From Echria macrotheca (Eukaryota > Ascomycota > Sordariomycetes > Sordariales > Schizotheciaceae), in assembly GCA_030411725.1 (NCBI GenBank), contig MU839845.1, positions 248,001 to 312,000 on the forward strand: a DNA stretch of 64,000 nucleotides, read 5' to 3'. Positions 30,395 to 43,756 of this stretch are shown here, one piece after another. Under the pieces are notes generated by a model. That model did no database searches. It was not told the origin of the DNA and saw only the letters and a list, made by a program, of their open reading frames with translations. Position 1 is the stretch's first letter, and every line of letters begins with the position of its first letter. A program made the translations under genes and the position numbers.

Positions 30395-32244
30395 CTTGAC
30401 GGCGGCGGCGACGGCGGCGGGGACGACGACGGGGTCAAAAGACTGGCTGAGGGGGAAGGAAAAGAGAGGCCGGCGCAATCGATTGCTGGGAACGGCGTCG
30501 TAGATAAGTCGAGAATTTTATCCGTAGCGACGCTACGCCGGCCGGGGTAGGTAATAATTTCAAGGTCCCGCCCTCCCGAGACAGGGGAATAACTTGACAC
30601 GCCACTAGTCCTGTAGGTCGCCTGCCTTTCTAGTCCAACGATCGACTTTGTCTGGAGAGCTTCCAAGAAAAGCAATGATAAAAAAAAACCAACTCCCCAA
30701 AGTCGGGACTCCCGCACTATATCAATTGTTGAGCTATATTCGGCCCCTCGGTGTCGAGCCCACCGATCGTCCCTCGCACACAGCGAATCCAGACGGTCAA
30801 TTGGAGACCCCCTATCAGATGGGATTTTGGCGCCCAATAATGGCACCAGTTTCCCCACGATCCTGCTGTTCCAACATGCCATCTCAACTTTCCGCCGTGC
30901 GATTGCCGCGTTTTGTTGAGCGGCCAATGATTTCTCTCGAAACCCCCCTTGATGGAGTCCGGCAGAGCCGTATGATTCGCTGCGCCTCATCGAACTACCT
31001 CCCGGGCCGACGCAGAGCAAAGTGGCGTGTCACAGCTCTTTGTCTTCCGACTACCCACACGCCCCCCTTTTCTTGAGCTGCTGCAAGGAACCGATCGAGT
31101 CACTCAACTCCGGCCCCACTGAAGGGTCCAAGTATTCGGATTCGCATTTCTCACGACGTCAACGACGGCAAGTCCCGCGAAAGGTCATTACGGGTCGACG
31201 ACCATGTGCATACTACTAGTATTCGGCTTCTCAGGTATCCTAAATCGTGAATGGGTGACGACGCCGACGGGACAATGTGCTCCTGCATCACTTGCACGGC
31301 GAGATGCCGGTTCAGGGGTAGTTATCAACAACAGATTTACCTCTCGGGTTTGGAAAGCTTGAAGGGCTGTTGATAGCCAGCCAAATTCTTTTTCCCTACA
31401 AAAGACTCGCCGCTCAATCCCAAGCCGTCACGAACTCAGACGGATGCAGCCAGATACCGCCCCTCGGATCCCATCCCATCTCGCACTCGCGAACACAGTG
31501 AATCCCATCTCCAGTCCATGCAACGCATCCCCACCGTCTCGTCTCCAAGTCCCATAAGTCGATATTCAGTCCCATGTCTTGCGGGACTTGAGACTTTCCC
31601 GCCGCTTTCTCCGGCTCACTTACATGTCTCCTCAGGGGTCGAAACAATCGAGTATCTCCCGTATCGCCTGTTCGATTGCAACCATTTTGTAGTGTGGATT
31701 GGTCAGAGACTCAAAGTAGTCACTCAGTCTGCCTAGGTAATGCTCAAATCACAGCCGCACACAACCCATTCCATATACCAGTGTAATAGAAACGAAACGT
31801 GCGAGACAGGAACGGGACGAGATACACCACATCTCACGCTAGCCAAATCAAGTAACATGTTTACCTCCCGTCTTACTCCCCTACTGGCACCTTACAGTTG
31901 ACAACACTTGGTCTTTCTCAGCATGAGAATGTTCATGGTGGAGACGCGCAGACTTGCTGGAGTCTGATCCGTGTTGTCTATCTACTCTATGCCCGCTCAT
32001 GAAACGTTCAAAGTGGCCAACTCACCACAGGACTGATCTGCGACACCATTCCCACCGCCTACCCAGTTGCCCATCACGCTTCCCCAACCGGACCACCAAA
32101 CTATGTACACGCTCTCGGTTGTTTTATACGTCCGCTCCAAATCATTCTTGCCGCCCAACTCCACGATGCAAGCAAACCACAGTCCACGCCAACGCTGCAG
32201 CTGCGGAGAAGTCGAATTTCTGGTCCCATCGCTATGCCGTTATG
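30395..32244. other. 1.85-kb intergenic region erg3 / los1
   Basis: The erg3 promoter and the los1 3' end lie here. Frames of 271 aa (30205-31020, minus) and 239 aa (31954-32673, plus) overlap real exons and have no coding character. A 77-aa minus frame at 31414-31647 (Trp-rich, ends HPSEFVTAWD) is the only one I could not dismiss on composition, but it has no family resemblance. Confidence 0.5.
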
Positions 32245-35200
32245 CTATCTACGGCTCTTCAAAAGGGTCTGAACGTATGTGCTCGCTGCTTTACGGTCTT
32301 TAGATGTCGTCAGCGCCCGCAAATAATCCGTGCCATCTATGCCGATCTGGGGGAATGTAGCCGTCTGAATGTGCTGGACAAAAAGGTCTCCAGTCTTGGT
32401 ATAAATCGTCTGCTGAAGCCCGATGATTTCGTTGAGAATCTGCTTGTGTTGCGCGTCGTGAAATGGCCTGAAGCTGCCATCTTGGATCACCTCCCAACAG
32501 AGGGTATGGAATCGATCGAGCATGAACTGGTCGAATCCGGCGAATGCCGGGCTTGGCGCTCCCGTCGTTATCGGGTTTTCACCAATAGTCCCGACATCAG
32601 GACCACCCCACTGGGCAGCCATCCGATTCAGCACGTTGAAGCCGATCCTGCTCGCCACCTCGTTTCCGTGTGAGTGCGTCTTGGAGATGGTGACAATCGA
32701 GGATATAACCGAATCGAAGATACCCTGGTTCGAGGCACTCACGAGAACCCCGCCAAGCTCATTCACCAGAATGACCTGAAGAAACGATACGTATTCCCGT
32801 CGGAGCTCTTGAAGCTGGATTTCGTCGTCTGTGCCGGTAATGGGCTCCGTCAATCCACCAAAAACACGCTGTAAAAGGGGTGTCAGGAGCATATCCAGGA
32901 TGCTGTAGATCTCGCCCTTGAAGTTGAAGACCACCTGCTCCAACAGGCGGAGGAACATTGCCATTTCATCTTTGCTGGAGCTCCGAGAAAGCAAGCCCTC
33001 AATCCACAGCGGAAGCTGCGGCAGGACGGCCGCACCCAAGACTCCCAGGAGTCTCGTCAGCGCCGAGCGACATGCTGCCCGGATCTCCCCGTTATTGTTG
33101 AGCTCGCTCAGCGCGACCAGGATAGCCTCGGCTGCCCGCGAAAATTCGTCTGATATTTCCTTTGGCGGTGGCGTTTTGTTGGACTGCGCAGCGTTCCAGT
33201 CGGAAAACCCATTTGCCAGCGTGCCCAGTGCCATCACAATGTGATGGATCTGTAGCAGGGCTTGGGCGTCCCCAGCCTTGGCCCGAGATAGGTGCACAGG
33301 CATGTCGGCAAACAGTGGTTCGATTACCGAACGCGCGTACAGTGCCTGGTCAGCCGCTGGCGTTGCGGCTGTCGACGAGATGCACCCGATAGCCTCGAAG
33401 AGGTATAGCTGACTGTTGAAGACTGCCTCTGCCGAATGGTCAGACTCATCCGAAGACATGTCGTCGTCAGCATCATTTGACGTCGTGACCTCAGCCTTGA
33501 TGGGTAAAAGGTCGCTAATCGACTGAATCACGGTCTGGGCGACATTGCCGACCTGAGCCCTCAGCTGCTTGACGAGCCGCGAGAAGAGATACCAGGATCT
33601 CGTGCGGATTCTCACATGGTTATGGTGAACCAGGCTAACAAAATTCTCCAATACCCGGGGTATATACTCTTGGTGGGCCTCGAAAAAAGCGGTATATCTC
33701 ACACATATCTCCATGTACTGCAGCAAAATGGCCGGGTGGGGGAAATTGGCAATGCCTACCAGCCTGTCAGCGTCTGCTTGTGTGTGTGCCGCGAGGGAAT
33801 GATGCTTACCTGACTCGACCATCTTGCTCATCATGGCGGCCAACCGCTCTGCCGCCACGGCATCTGGCTGGCTTTTGTGGGCAATGCCCATATTGGGAAG
33901 AGCGAGCTCTCCGAGCAGATAGATCTCGTGAAGGCCGAGGTCTAGGTCCCTCCAGTCCATCTGAGACCCTTGCTGCTCCAGGGTCGTAAACAGGTTGGCA
34001 ACCAGCTTGCTCAAAAAATCGACATAAAGGTTTTGGTCCACAGCAGCGACACTCTTCTGCAGATTCTGCAACCTCTTACGCAGCTCCAAAAACTCTGCCT
34101 CGTCGGTTTGCTCGTCCTCATTTCCCCAAGACGATGTCTCATCATATCTCATCTTGGCCACTATTGCGCTCAGAATGGGAGGGAGCATGTCCGAGTAGGT
34201 CTGGGGGAGGTTTCCCACCTTGCGCAGAAATGTTAGGATGTCGGTAAGTGAAGGGATGACAATCGAGCAGACTTCATCGTATTCATCCGAGAAAAGGCGG
34301 AGGAGACTGGGCAGGAAATCCTGGAGCAGCCGTTCCGCTTTGGCTCTTGTATCCGTCTCGGCCTTGTTGTCCTCCAGGACCCGGACGATGTCTGTCATGA
34401 TGGTATTCACCAGCTTCGCAACGGCTTCAGCGAGATCTGTGTCATAACGGGGCGTCCCTTTAAAATCCTCGAGCGGAGGGCTAGCGAGGAGCTGGGAGAC
34501 AATTTGTTGGAGGTTGAGGAACAACATCATGTCAACCTTATCGGTTGGCTTCATCTTCTTGGCAACGATTTCCGTGAAGGCGTCGACTGCCGCGTTTCTC
34601 ACGTGGTCGTCGCCTCCATCTGGGTTAGCCCGCCCAACCAAGGGCAACAACAGATTGAGAGTCTCCTGGTTGATAACCAGCGAGATATCAATCCAGCTCA
34701 CCCATTTCCCCATAACCTTTAGGGTCATTTCGACCACAGTATCGCTCTGATTTGTGTACTGGGCCAGAATATCTTGCCATGACCTGGCAATCTTGGCCAT
34801 GTCCCGCTCTCTCACCAAATCTTTGAGCTCGTTGTTTCGCCTCGCTTCGTTGCCTTGCCGGGCCAGCATCAGGTCGGCGATCTCATCGTGGATGGAGCTG
34901 AGGATGCGCAGGTAGAGCACAACGCCACCATGGTTGTCTCTCTGTGCGCTGTTCGGCGACGAGGTAAGGGCTAGGAAGTCATCGATGAAGCTAACCCATC
35001 CATCCCTGTATAGATATACAAAGAGATAGGTGAGAGTTTGTGTGAGCTTGTTTTGAAGGTGGGAGGGGTCTGGCTGCTCCTGCCCGCTGCCGCCGTAAAT
35101 TCGCCGGACGTAGTCGAGCAGGGAATCTTTGAGATAGACGAGGCTCCCACCATCCATAGACTGCCCCTGAACGGCATTGTTGACGATCTCTAGCGAGACG

Positions 35201-35516
35201 AGGCGTACGACTTCGGAGGCTCGGGGAGACCTTGTGAAAAGCGCCGTGCAGACTTGCCAGGCCTGGGGGTCTGCTCGGACCTGGTTCAGGAACTCGAAAG
35301 CCTGCTCCTTTAAAGACTGGTCCGAGGAAGGATCCCAGGCAATGGAGATTGCGTTTTGGATCTAGCATGGTTTGGATCAGCAATGGGTCAAAAAGGTAAC
35401 GCTGGGCCAGGAGACGGTGACGGTCTTGGGCACCGTGACCAAAGCAACACATGGCGGGGTTGGGCGGGCTCGGCGGGGGGCTTGATGGTGACGAGAGGTC
35501 TCACCTGGGCATCCAT
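32245..35516 (-). CDS. los1: Exportin-T, tRNA nuclear exporter (Los1/XPOT)
   Basis: Exon 1 is only 12 nt (35516-35505, MDAQ), followed by exon 2 from 35361. A third exon begins after an in-frame intron of about 54 nt near 33810-33756 (MVESG|IANFPHPA). The total is about 1024 aa. The start reads MDAQIQNAISIAWDPSSDQS, LKEQAFEFLNQVRADPQAWQ, VVRLVSLEIVNNAVQ; this is the importin-beta/exportin N-terminal HEAT repeat. The rest is a long helical solenoid with YLFVYLYRDGWVSFIDDFL, the family's XPO1-like region, and an acidic insert (SNDADDDMSSDESDHSAE). Length and order match Los1, which exports mature tRNA with Ran-GTP. If the intron is ignored, an 18-residue insertion would be wrongly added. Confidence 0.92.
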
Positions 35517-36364
35517 CGGGTAAAATTTGATCTAGCTATGTGTGGGTGTCTGGTGTGTAACGGGAGGAGCGAGGTTGCTTGCGACGCTGCTATAATTTGG
35601 GCAGCCGTGGATAGAGTGTATTCAGCATTCTTCGCAGCGGGTGTGGCGTTGAAGACGCATGGTTCCGACTCGACTTTAGATGGCTGCCATGGTCTCGCTA
35701 CTGGGTATCTCAGGGTAGTAAGTTATTTCGGAGCAAGCTGGACGGGCTGTAGGTTCAGGACTCAAATCACGAGGCAGGATGGCGTCGAGGCGGTTCGCGG
35801 ACGAGCAAGAGCTTTGGGCAGAACAAAGACAGACAAAATGTTATGGGCGTCGGGAGATGATGGTGGGAAGGTGGTGGTGGCGTGGGGCAGCGGCCTGGAA
35901 AAGTCGGCTGTGGAGCACCAGGCGGGGCACTGGGGTCATCGGCCCAGCTTTTCGACCTTACTTTTGGTGGGCTCGCGGGGTACCTCACGTGCCGTCCAAC
36001 GGCCAAACCCCTACGCTCCAGGACGCGCTGAGTCTAACAAACTGCCGTAGCATATGCAAACAGGGGTTTGATGGCTATAGTTCGCGTTGGGCGGCGATGC
36101 TTCACTTTCGGTCTCGTGCAAATCTTCTATTGCAGAATGACGAGTGCCCCAGCAGACGACCAAACTGCCAAAGACGATGTACTCGTGCATTGCGAATGAA
36201 CCGTTGCGGTTGTGCGGTTTACCGCTACTTATTATGGCTACCTATTCAGCCAAGATTGGTGCCCAATCCTTGACTTCGTAATAAACACGACGCTAGTGCC
36301 GCTCCCAACCCCAAACGCCAACCTCCTTTTGAATCACCTCCCGGGAGTCCTCCTAGTAGCTCCT
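35517..36364. other. Intergenic los1 / pob3
   Basis: Same-strand spacing of about 850 bp, carrying the los1 promoter and the pob3 3' untranslated region. No gene is seen. Confidence 0.5.
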
Positions 36365-38286
36365 TCAGCCAGTCTTCTTTTTCTTCTTGGGCGGCTCTTC
36401 TTCCTCAGGCTCCTCGTCATCGCCTTCTTCTTCGCCCACATCGTTGTCGACGTCGCTCTCCGCACTCCCCGACCCACTGCTTTCATGGTCGCTGTCGAAT
36501 TCCTCGGCAACATCGCTATCGCTCTCGGCCTGGAAGTCTTCGTCGACGCTCTCTTCGTCCTCGTCGGCCGATCCTCTATCCGCCTTTGGCCCAGCAGTTT
36601 CCTCTTCAGAGCTATCCATCGCCTGGTCGCGCATAGCGGCAGCAAGCATGTTTGCATCCTCGTCGATCTCGTTCTTGACCCGCAAACCCTTCAGCTTGAA
36701 AAAGTCCTCGAGGGCCTTCAGATCTTCCCGGTTAATATTGCTGAACTGAGAGGAGCCCGCTCCATTCTTCAGAACAACCGTAATATCGAAGGTTGAGAGT
36801 GCAGATACAGCACCCCCCACGCGGGAGAACGTGATAGACTGCGTTTGTTCATACGATATGTACGTAGCCGGCTTGGGCACGAACATAAAGGCTTTCTCCA
36901 AGCAGTACAGGAAACCCTCGCTGGCCTTGATAGAGCACTTGATGCCAAACTGTTGGCGATGCCTGTCTTGGGTTAGCGGATACTGAAACATGAGATAAGC
37001 TCGACACGTACGTCGTGAAGTCCTTCGCAGGGGCGGTGATCTTCTTGTTAGCCAGTCCTCTGAAGAGATACGCGACTACCTGGTGTAATGGTTGTTCGTA
37101 GTGGGACAAGAGCTTGTCCTTGTACTTCGTCTTGAGCTCCTCCTCGGTGAGGTTGAGATCCAGCGAGACTTCTTCGTCCGCTTTGAACTGCATGACAACG
37201 AATGGATATCGGGTCTGGCCTTGACGGAGAGGGGGTTCGAGACCGATACAGAGCAGATAATGCATATCGTCTGGCTTTGGAAGAACCATGAACTTCTTAA
37301 TGGCTTCATACTGGATCTTGTAATCATATGTCTTGCCACGAAGACGAAACGAGGTATCGTACATGTCGATATCGAAGCGGCCTCTGTTGAGCAATTAGTA
37401 CAAGTGCCGAAACGCGCGCATGCTTGCGATACGAACCTTGGCGTGAGGTGTAGGACATCCAGGAAGGTGGCGATCGTGTCTCCGGCCGTCTCGCCGATCT
37501 CGGCCTTCTCTATCAAGGTGTCGTGGAAGAGCGTGGCGGCATTCTTCTCCTCTTCGGCGTCACTAGCGGCATCCCCGTCACCTCCCTCGGCCTCCTTCTT
37601 CGTCGTCGTGCCTGGGATATAGAATCGCATCTCAACGAGTTGGTCCATACCGGCCGCTGCTCTTTTCCCTTTGTGAGAGGCAGCTCCGTTCTGCCCTGCG
37701 AACTCGACTGCGATCTCATTGCGACCAGCAAGATTGATGTTGGAAATCTCCGAGTAGGGGATTTCGAATCCGGGTCGGTTTTGGACGTTGAACGTCAGTT
37801 CTGCTTTGCCGAACTCGGCCTTGCCCCAGTTCCACCCGCGGAGAGAGTGTTCTTTGTTTTCCAAATTGGTGCTATACCAGTTCTTGAAGAGTTTGCTGAG
37901 TCGCTCGTAGTCCTGCGAGCCCGATCAGCGCAATGTTCCAGCCGCAAACAAGCCCTCCATACCTCTTTCTGAAACCCATCTAGTGTAGTCAGGCCAGAAT
38001 TTCTCATGAGAATTTTGACCTCATAGCCTTTGGCCGCTCTGCTCCATTGCGCGCCGCCGATATTGCTCTGATCGATTGTGACGGCCTCGCCACCACCGAT
38101 CGGCTTCCATCCGAGGCCGTTCTCCGCAAACCTGCACTTACCTGGCTCCTTGGACAGGTCCAGGTAGATGGTGTCGAAACTCTCTCTGTGGTACAGCTGC
38201 GTTAGCGAGCCATCAAATCGGCATCAATCAAAGCCGCGCGAAGCAAGAAACGAGAAAACGGAAAAATCAACGCACATTGCTGTCAT
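36365..38286 (-). CDS. pob3: FACT complex subunit Pob3 (SSRP1-like)
   Basis: At least five exons are read. Exon 1 is 11 nt (38286-38276, MTA plus part of Ile), exon 2 is 38185-37963, and exon 3 starts at 37912. The protein starts MTAIESFDTIYLDLSKEPGK and continues with the N-terminal dimerisation PH fold (GLGWKPIGGGEAVTID). The middle holds two PH domains (LAGRNEIAVEFAG and FDIDMYDTSFRLRGKTYDYK, then LFRGLANKKITAPAKDF). The end is a long Asp/Glu/Ser-rich acidic tail closing in EEEEPPKKKKKTG. There is no HMG box, as in other fungi, where Nhp6 supplies it. FACT is the H2A-H2B chaperone that assists polymerases through nucleosomes; Spt16 is the partner and is not in this window. Confidence 0.94.
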
Positions 38287-39347
38287 CCTGGCTAATTCTG
38301 CTGGATTCTGATGAGTGTGGGTGTCGGGTGTGGTAGGGGAAACCAGGTCAGCACCTAGCCTGGTGGTTGTTGAAGAAGCTGGCCGTAGCTGGTTCCGTCG
38401 CGTCACGGAGGCGCGACCGATAAATTGGCAATACTGCCGGGCGGTGAGAGTGTGGCTTCGACCCGTGACGGTGCGATCAAGTGGGGTTGGGTTGTGGCTC
38501 AAGCTCCCCGCTCTACCTTAGCCGGGATCCATGCGACTGGGTGGGGATGGTTGCTTGGCTTGCAGGCGCGCGCCCGCCTGCTGCTTGTCGATGACACAAC
38601 GGTCTTGCCAGAGCTGCAGCCGAAGTTTCGATGCTCTTCTCTCCGGCTTCAAGATTGGGACAAGAAGGCAGTGAACTATGTGATTTGTTAGAGATTGCGA
38701 GCTACATCTTTCATCCGTGAGAATACCAGACGGTGTCCTGTAGGGTTGTGAGTGTTCGGAGGAATCCACTGCTGACTGAGAACACTCGAGCTCCCGAGCT
38801 GCCACGATCACGGCGCCAATGGAGCTTGGTACCGGCACGCGCGGTGATCCGGCCGGTTCCGGCTTCTTTGGGATCAGAGAAACCATGATGTTAGTGTCAC
38901 GACATGTTGAGTGCCTAGCGGGATTTGTTGGGCTATATACGCATATAGGAAACGAATACCTGCAGAAGGGAGACACGTCCCCTCTGAAATAGACCGTACC
39001 TGCCACTGCTAATCTTTTTTACTTCTGTCCACGACACATCAAGAAACGCGACTATTTCTACACTTGCGGTTCTCTACGTTTTTGTGATTGTCCAACGGGA
39101 AAGCCGCATTAAACTGGGAAGGTGGCGTGTTGCTCCTCCTCCCGCTGCCCCGCGTTTTGCCCACAGCGCTGCTTGAGCTGATCGCCGTCTTCGCGAACCA
39201 AACCGAATCTTCGAGCGCTTACCCACGACCTTGGTGCCAACCACGATAGCAACCTACTTCTAAGCGGCAGTTTCGCCCAAGAGCTTGCACCCTTAGCAAT
39301 CAGTTCACTCTACAAAGCTTCCCCTTCAGTTTTCCGATACCGTCAGG
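38287..39347. other. Divergent intergenic pob3 / GFA protein
   Basis: About 1.06 kb with both promoters. A 162-aa minus frame (38518-39006) has no features. No gene is supported. Confidence 0.5.
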
Positions 39348-40144
39348 ATGAGCTTCAATCGCCCTCTTCGAGGCAGCTGTCACTGCGGACGGAACCGTTA
39401 CATCATCACGCTGCCCCAGCAGACCACACAACAGCCGCGGGTGCTCTTCAACCACCATAGCTTGCACAGTAAGAGAACTTCTATCCCTTCCTTTACAAGG
39501 CTAGTCGACTTAAACCGTACGTTCTAGGTATCTCTCACATGGGCTCGCCTCTCTCGGCCTACCTTCGAGTACCCTTACAGTGGTACTTTAGCACAACCCT
39601 GCCTTTCTTTCCGGATGAGACGACCTCTATGATCTCGCGCGTCTATCCGACGACTCATGAGCAGCGCAGATTCTGTGGTTTCTGTGGCACTCTCCTTTCC
39701 TACTGGTCCGAAGACCCTCGAACCGAAGCCGACTATATCCAGCTCGCACTAGGAAGCCTGCTTCCCGAAGATCTGGCCGACCTTGAGGATCTTGGCTTTG
39801 TCCCCGGTAGCGATGAAGATGACAACGAGGCGGCCACGGAGCAAGACGCTCCCATGTCAGGACACGAAGAGAGCGCACAGGCGCTTGCCGTACAGGAGCC
39901 TCACCAGCAGCTTAGCGGGCCGTTCTGGTTTGAGACGCTGACGGAAGGCAGCCGACTGGGCACGCTGCGCAGAGCCAAAGGGAGCAGCGAGAACCGGGGC
40001 GGAACGGTCAAGGTGGAATGGGAGGTAGTCGAGTGGACGGCCGACGACGAAGCGGGTTCCGACGCTCCTAGGAACGGGAAACGAAAGCTCGCAGATCGGG
40101 AGAGCGGTTCCGGAGCTAGTGCCATGGAGGGGGTGCAACAATGA
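39348..40144 (+). CDS. GFA/CENP-V-domain zinc protein
   Basis: Exons 39348-39468 and 39528-40144 join in frame to 245 aa. The start MSFNRPLRGSCHCGRNRYII carries the first zinc site (CHCG). Later EQRRFCGFCGTLLSYWSED carries the second (CGFCG), the hallmark of the glutathione-dependent formaldehyde-activating (GFA)/CENP-V fold. Between them MGSPLSAYLRVPLQWYFSTT fits the family strand region. After about residue 115 the protein is a variable acidic tail with little conservation expected. Fungal members of this size are mostly uncharacterised; a formaldehyde-glutathione role should not be assumed. Confidence 0.82.
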
Positions 40145-42222
40145 GGAGGTGATTATTCATGAGGTCATATATTACATACAGCCGGCCTTCCCAGCGGCGG
40201 GGATGAGGCTGCATGTCATCTGGTCGGCCGAGTTAGGGGCTGGAGGAAGGCGTCGGAGGTTTAATATGTGTGAGGTGGGAGGAGCTGGTGGTCGGGCGGC
40301 AGTGAGGATGCACACTGGGCATGCAACAGACGCCTCAGGCCCGGGATGGCTTCGGGCGATTCAGGTGACGGGCCGCGCAGCCACGAGTCGCAGGCACAAT
40401 TCGGCATGGAGTCTTGGCGTTTTGCAGGCTGGAAAAAAGAAGGGGTGGTGGGTTGATATCGGATGGCCAGGGCCGGGGGTAATGAAGGGAAGATTGCTGC
40501 GCCTGAAGTCGGGTCGTTTCTGGAACCGTCAACCTCGTGCCAAAAAACGTGGGCGGATATTACCACGGCGGATACCTATACATAGAAGCACATGTTCGGT
40601 AGACTCGATGCGATGTTATAACAATCCCGGTTTTCATCCAGTCTGGGTCTGGCCATGCGTGGGCCTCAGACTACGTTGCTCTCAAGTAGGTAGTGCCATA
40701 ATAAATAGTAGTGATACGGCCAGGCGGCGCCGCCGGAATCAACAACCCACCCAAACAAGGTTGCCATGGCCACAGGAGGGGGGAGACGGGGCGGCAGAGG
40801 ATCGGAGTTATCGACGGAAGGAAGTTTGGAGCGGAAACAAGCCAGAGGTTTTGTTTCCAGCGGGAAAAGTCTCCTGCCGAAGTTTCAGCGGGATCACATC
40901 GATCACGCTCCCGCTCGTTCCGCGGCGCTACACCAGTCGCGGCCATCGGTCAGGGTGGCGGCGGAACGGCGGGCTGGGCTTGGCCGGTCGACCCTCACCT
41001 TCTCTCTCGTCCGGAGCCAGTGAGTCGCTGCTTGTCCCGAGGATTAGCCATCGGCACGGCTTCAGGGAGCCAGAGCCGCCGGGGCTACTGCCACCATGAG
41101 GTGGATCGCCGTTGTGTCCTTATTCGTCAATGCGGCTTTTCTACCGAACCCCAGCGTCTGTTTGCAAAGCAGCAACAAACCCGCGGCCTCGGCGGCCAGA
41201 AGAAGACATGCCACGAGCACGCAAACCCGTGCGGCGTCGACGCGACGGAATTGAGCCGCAAATCACCCGCATCTCGGTGGCGGGCGGGCGCAGTGTCGCC
41301 GCATCGTCCTCCCTGGCAAGCCTGGAGTATCCGTAAGTGATGCAGGCCTCCTCCATCTCGGCGCCCTTAGTTATACTGGAGCAGGGGGGCGTAATAGTTG
41401 TCCTCGTGAGTCGACAGTTGGCCCGAAGTTTTTCCAGCCGGCGAACAATAACGACCCTGTCCGGGCCGCGCTTCCGGCTGCTGGGCCTTCAACCTCGAGT
41501 CCCTTAATCGGGAAGTGGAGAGGTCTCTGGACAATTGCTGCGCGAGCACCTGATCAGAGCGCAAGTCGGGCGACGAGCAGGTGCCGTAGGCTTGCGGTCA
41601 TGACAGACGGGCCTGGGATCACTTAAAAGCCAATTTGAGATGTATCTTGGACCAGAGCAGGCCAGATCTGGCCAGGACACTGGATGCAAAAGGAGGGGAT
41701 CGGGAGATGGTGGGATAGAGGCTGGCTCCGCTTCCGTGGGTTCGATTCGTGCCAGGGTTGCATGCGGTAAGCGGTTCGCGGCACGGCAGGTTGCACTCTG
41801 GCAACACTCTCTACTGCTGCACCTGCTGATGGGCCATGGTCGACCCCGCGGTGGGGGTCCTCCCTAACATGCTCCTCCCCCTGTGCTCTTTCTCGACCGC
41901 CGTTGCCCTGCTGCGCGGCTCGATGGACACCAGCCCGCTGCCCATCTCAGCCTATGCCTAGCCTTTCTCGGTGTCGACGGTCCGAAACACGGGAGAATGG
42001 GGAACAATGGCATGAACCACGGCCGTGGCCCATCTATAAGATGGCGATGGGCCCCGGGCTGTCCACGGCAGGCGTCCGTCAGTCTGTGTCTGTCCCTCCC
42101 ACGTCGTAGTACATAACACCAAGGCCATAGCGCTGTCTGTCTGCCCTCTCCCAGCCGGACGTCGTTCTAGCCTTCTTCCACAGACACACACAGTCTCTGC
42201 AGCATCGGACAGCCCATCCGCC
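40145..42222. promoter_or_regulatory. 2-kb upstream region of the beta-glucosidase gene
   Basis: No gene is supported, though a 326-aa plus-strand frame (40119-41099) crosses the GFA stop. That frame is rich in Arg, Gly and Trp, has no domain and no splice structure, and other frames overlap it. The region contains many GC-rich words of the SYGGRG type bound by CreA/Cre1 repressors, for example near 40777-40800. Given the GC content such words arise by chance, so glucose repression is only a suggestion. Confidence 0.45.
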
Positions 42223-43756
42223 ATGTCTCTGCCCAAGGATTTCCTCTGGGGCTTTGCCACCGCCTCGTAAGTTTTTCGTCCTGGCATATCGACGACATGT
42301 GTGCTGAGAAAAGACGCAAAGATACCAGATTGAAGGCTCGACCGATGTCGATGGCCGCGGCCCCTCGATTTGGGACACGTTCAGCGCCATCCCCGGCAAG
42401 ATCGCCGACGGGAGCTCGGGTGCCGTAGCCTGCGACTCGTACAAGCGGACGGGCGAGGATATCGAGCTGCTCAAGTCTCTGGGCGCCACGGCCTACCGCT
42501 TCTCCATCTCGTGGTCGCGAATCATCCCCCTCGGCGGCCGCAACGACCCCATCAACCAGAAGGGCATTGACCACTACGTCAAGTTTGTCGACGATCTCCT
42601 CGAGGCCGGCATCCAGCCCTTCATCACTCTCTACCACTGGGATCTCCCCGATGCTCTGGACAAGCGCTACGGCGGTCTCCTGAACCGGGAGGAGTTCCCC
42701 CTGGATTTCGAGAACTACGCCCGGGTCATGTTCAAGGCCATCCCCAAGTGCCAGCACTGGATCACGTTCAACGAGCCGTGGTGCTCGGCCATCCTCGGCT
42801 ACAACTCGGGCTACTTTGCCCCTGGCCACACGTCGGACCGTAGCAAGTCGGCCGTCGGCGACTCGGCTCGTGAGCCTTGGATTGCTGGCCACAACATGCT
42901 TATCGCGCACGGCCGCGCCGTCAAGGCGTACCGCGAGGATTTCAAGCCCACGCAGGGCGGCGAGATTGGTATCACGCTCAACGGTGATGCCACGTACCCG
43001 TGGGATCCCGAGGACCCGGCGGACGTCGAGGCCTGCGACCGCAAGATCGAGTTTGCTATCAGCTGGTTTGCCGATCCCATCTACTTTGGCCACTATCCCG
43101 AGTCGATGCGGAAGCAGCTCGGCGACCGCCTGCCCACCTTCACCGAGGACGAGGTGAAGCTCGTCAAGGGCTCCAACGACTTCTACGGTATGAACCATTA
43201 TACTGCCAACTACATCAAGCACAAGACCGGTACGCCGCCCGAGGACGACTTCCTCGGAAACCTCGAGACGCTTTTCTACAACAAGGCGGGCGACTGCATC
43301 GGCCCCGAGACGCAGTCGTTCTGGCTGCGGCCGCACGCCCAGGGCTTCCGCGACCTGTTGAACTGGCTCAGCAAGCGGTACGGCCACCCCAAGATTTATG
43401 TTACCGAGAACGGCACGTCGCTCAAGGGCGAGAATGACCTGCCGCTCGAGAAGATTGTCGACGACGACTTCCGCGTGAAGTACTTTAACGACTACGTCAA
43501 CGCCATGGCCAAGGCCTCGGCTGAGGATGGTGTCAACGTCAAGGCTTACCTTGCCTGGGTATGTTTCCTGTGGTTTTTTTGGGGAGATCATACTAACAGC
43601 TAGCAGAGTTTGCTTGACAACTACGAATGGGCCGAGGGTTTCGAGACCCGGTTCGGCGTCACGTTTGTCGACTACGCCAACAACCAGAAGCGATACCCCA
43701 AGAAGAGCGCAAAGAGCTTGAAGCCTTTGTTTGATAGCCTGATCAAGAAGGATTAG
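42223..43756 (+). CDS. Beta-glucosidase, glycoside hydrolase family 1, intracellular
   Basis: Exons 42223-42266, 42322-43558 and 43607-43756 join to 476 aa. The start MSLPKDFLWGFATAS|YQIEG is the family-1 N-terminal signature, so the first intron falls inside it. The acid/base Glu is in WITFNEPW and the nucleophile Glu in IYVTENGTS. The aglycone and glycone sites YRFSISWSR, NDFYGMNHYTANY and AWSLLDNYEWAEGF are intact. There is no signal peptide, so the enzyme is expected inside the cell, where it hydrolyses cellobiose and other beta-glucosides taken up by transporters. The sequence closely resembles what I remember of Humicola-type BGL4 enzymes, the main reason for suggesting Chaetomiaceae. 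Confidence 0.95.

Noticed and set aside
30205..31020. 271-aa minus-strand frame at the 5' end of erg3
   Set aside because: It overlaps erg3 exon 1 in another frame, and erg3 is clearly the real coding frame.
31954..32673. 239-aa plus-strand frame
   Set aside because: Its second half lies antisense to the conserved C-terminus of los1, and its first half has no features.
40119..41099. 326-aa plus-strand frame upstream of the beta-glucosidase
   Set aside because: It overlaps the end of the GFA gene, has no domain and a composition dictated by GC-rich DNA, and other frames of similar length overlap it.
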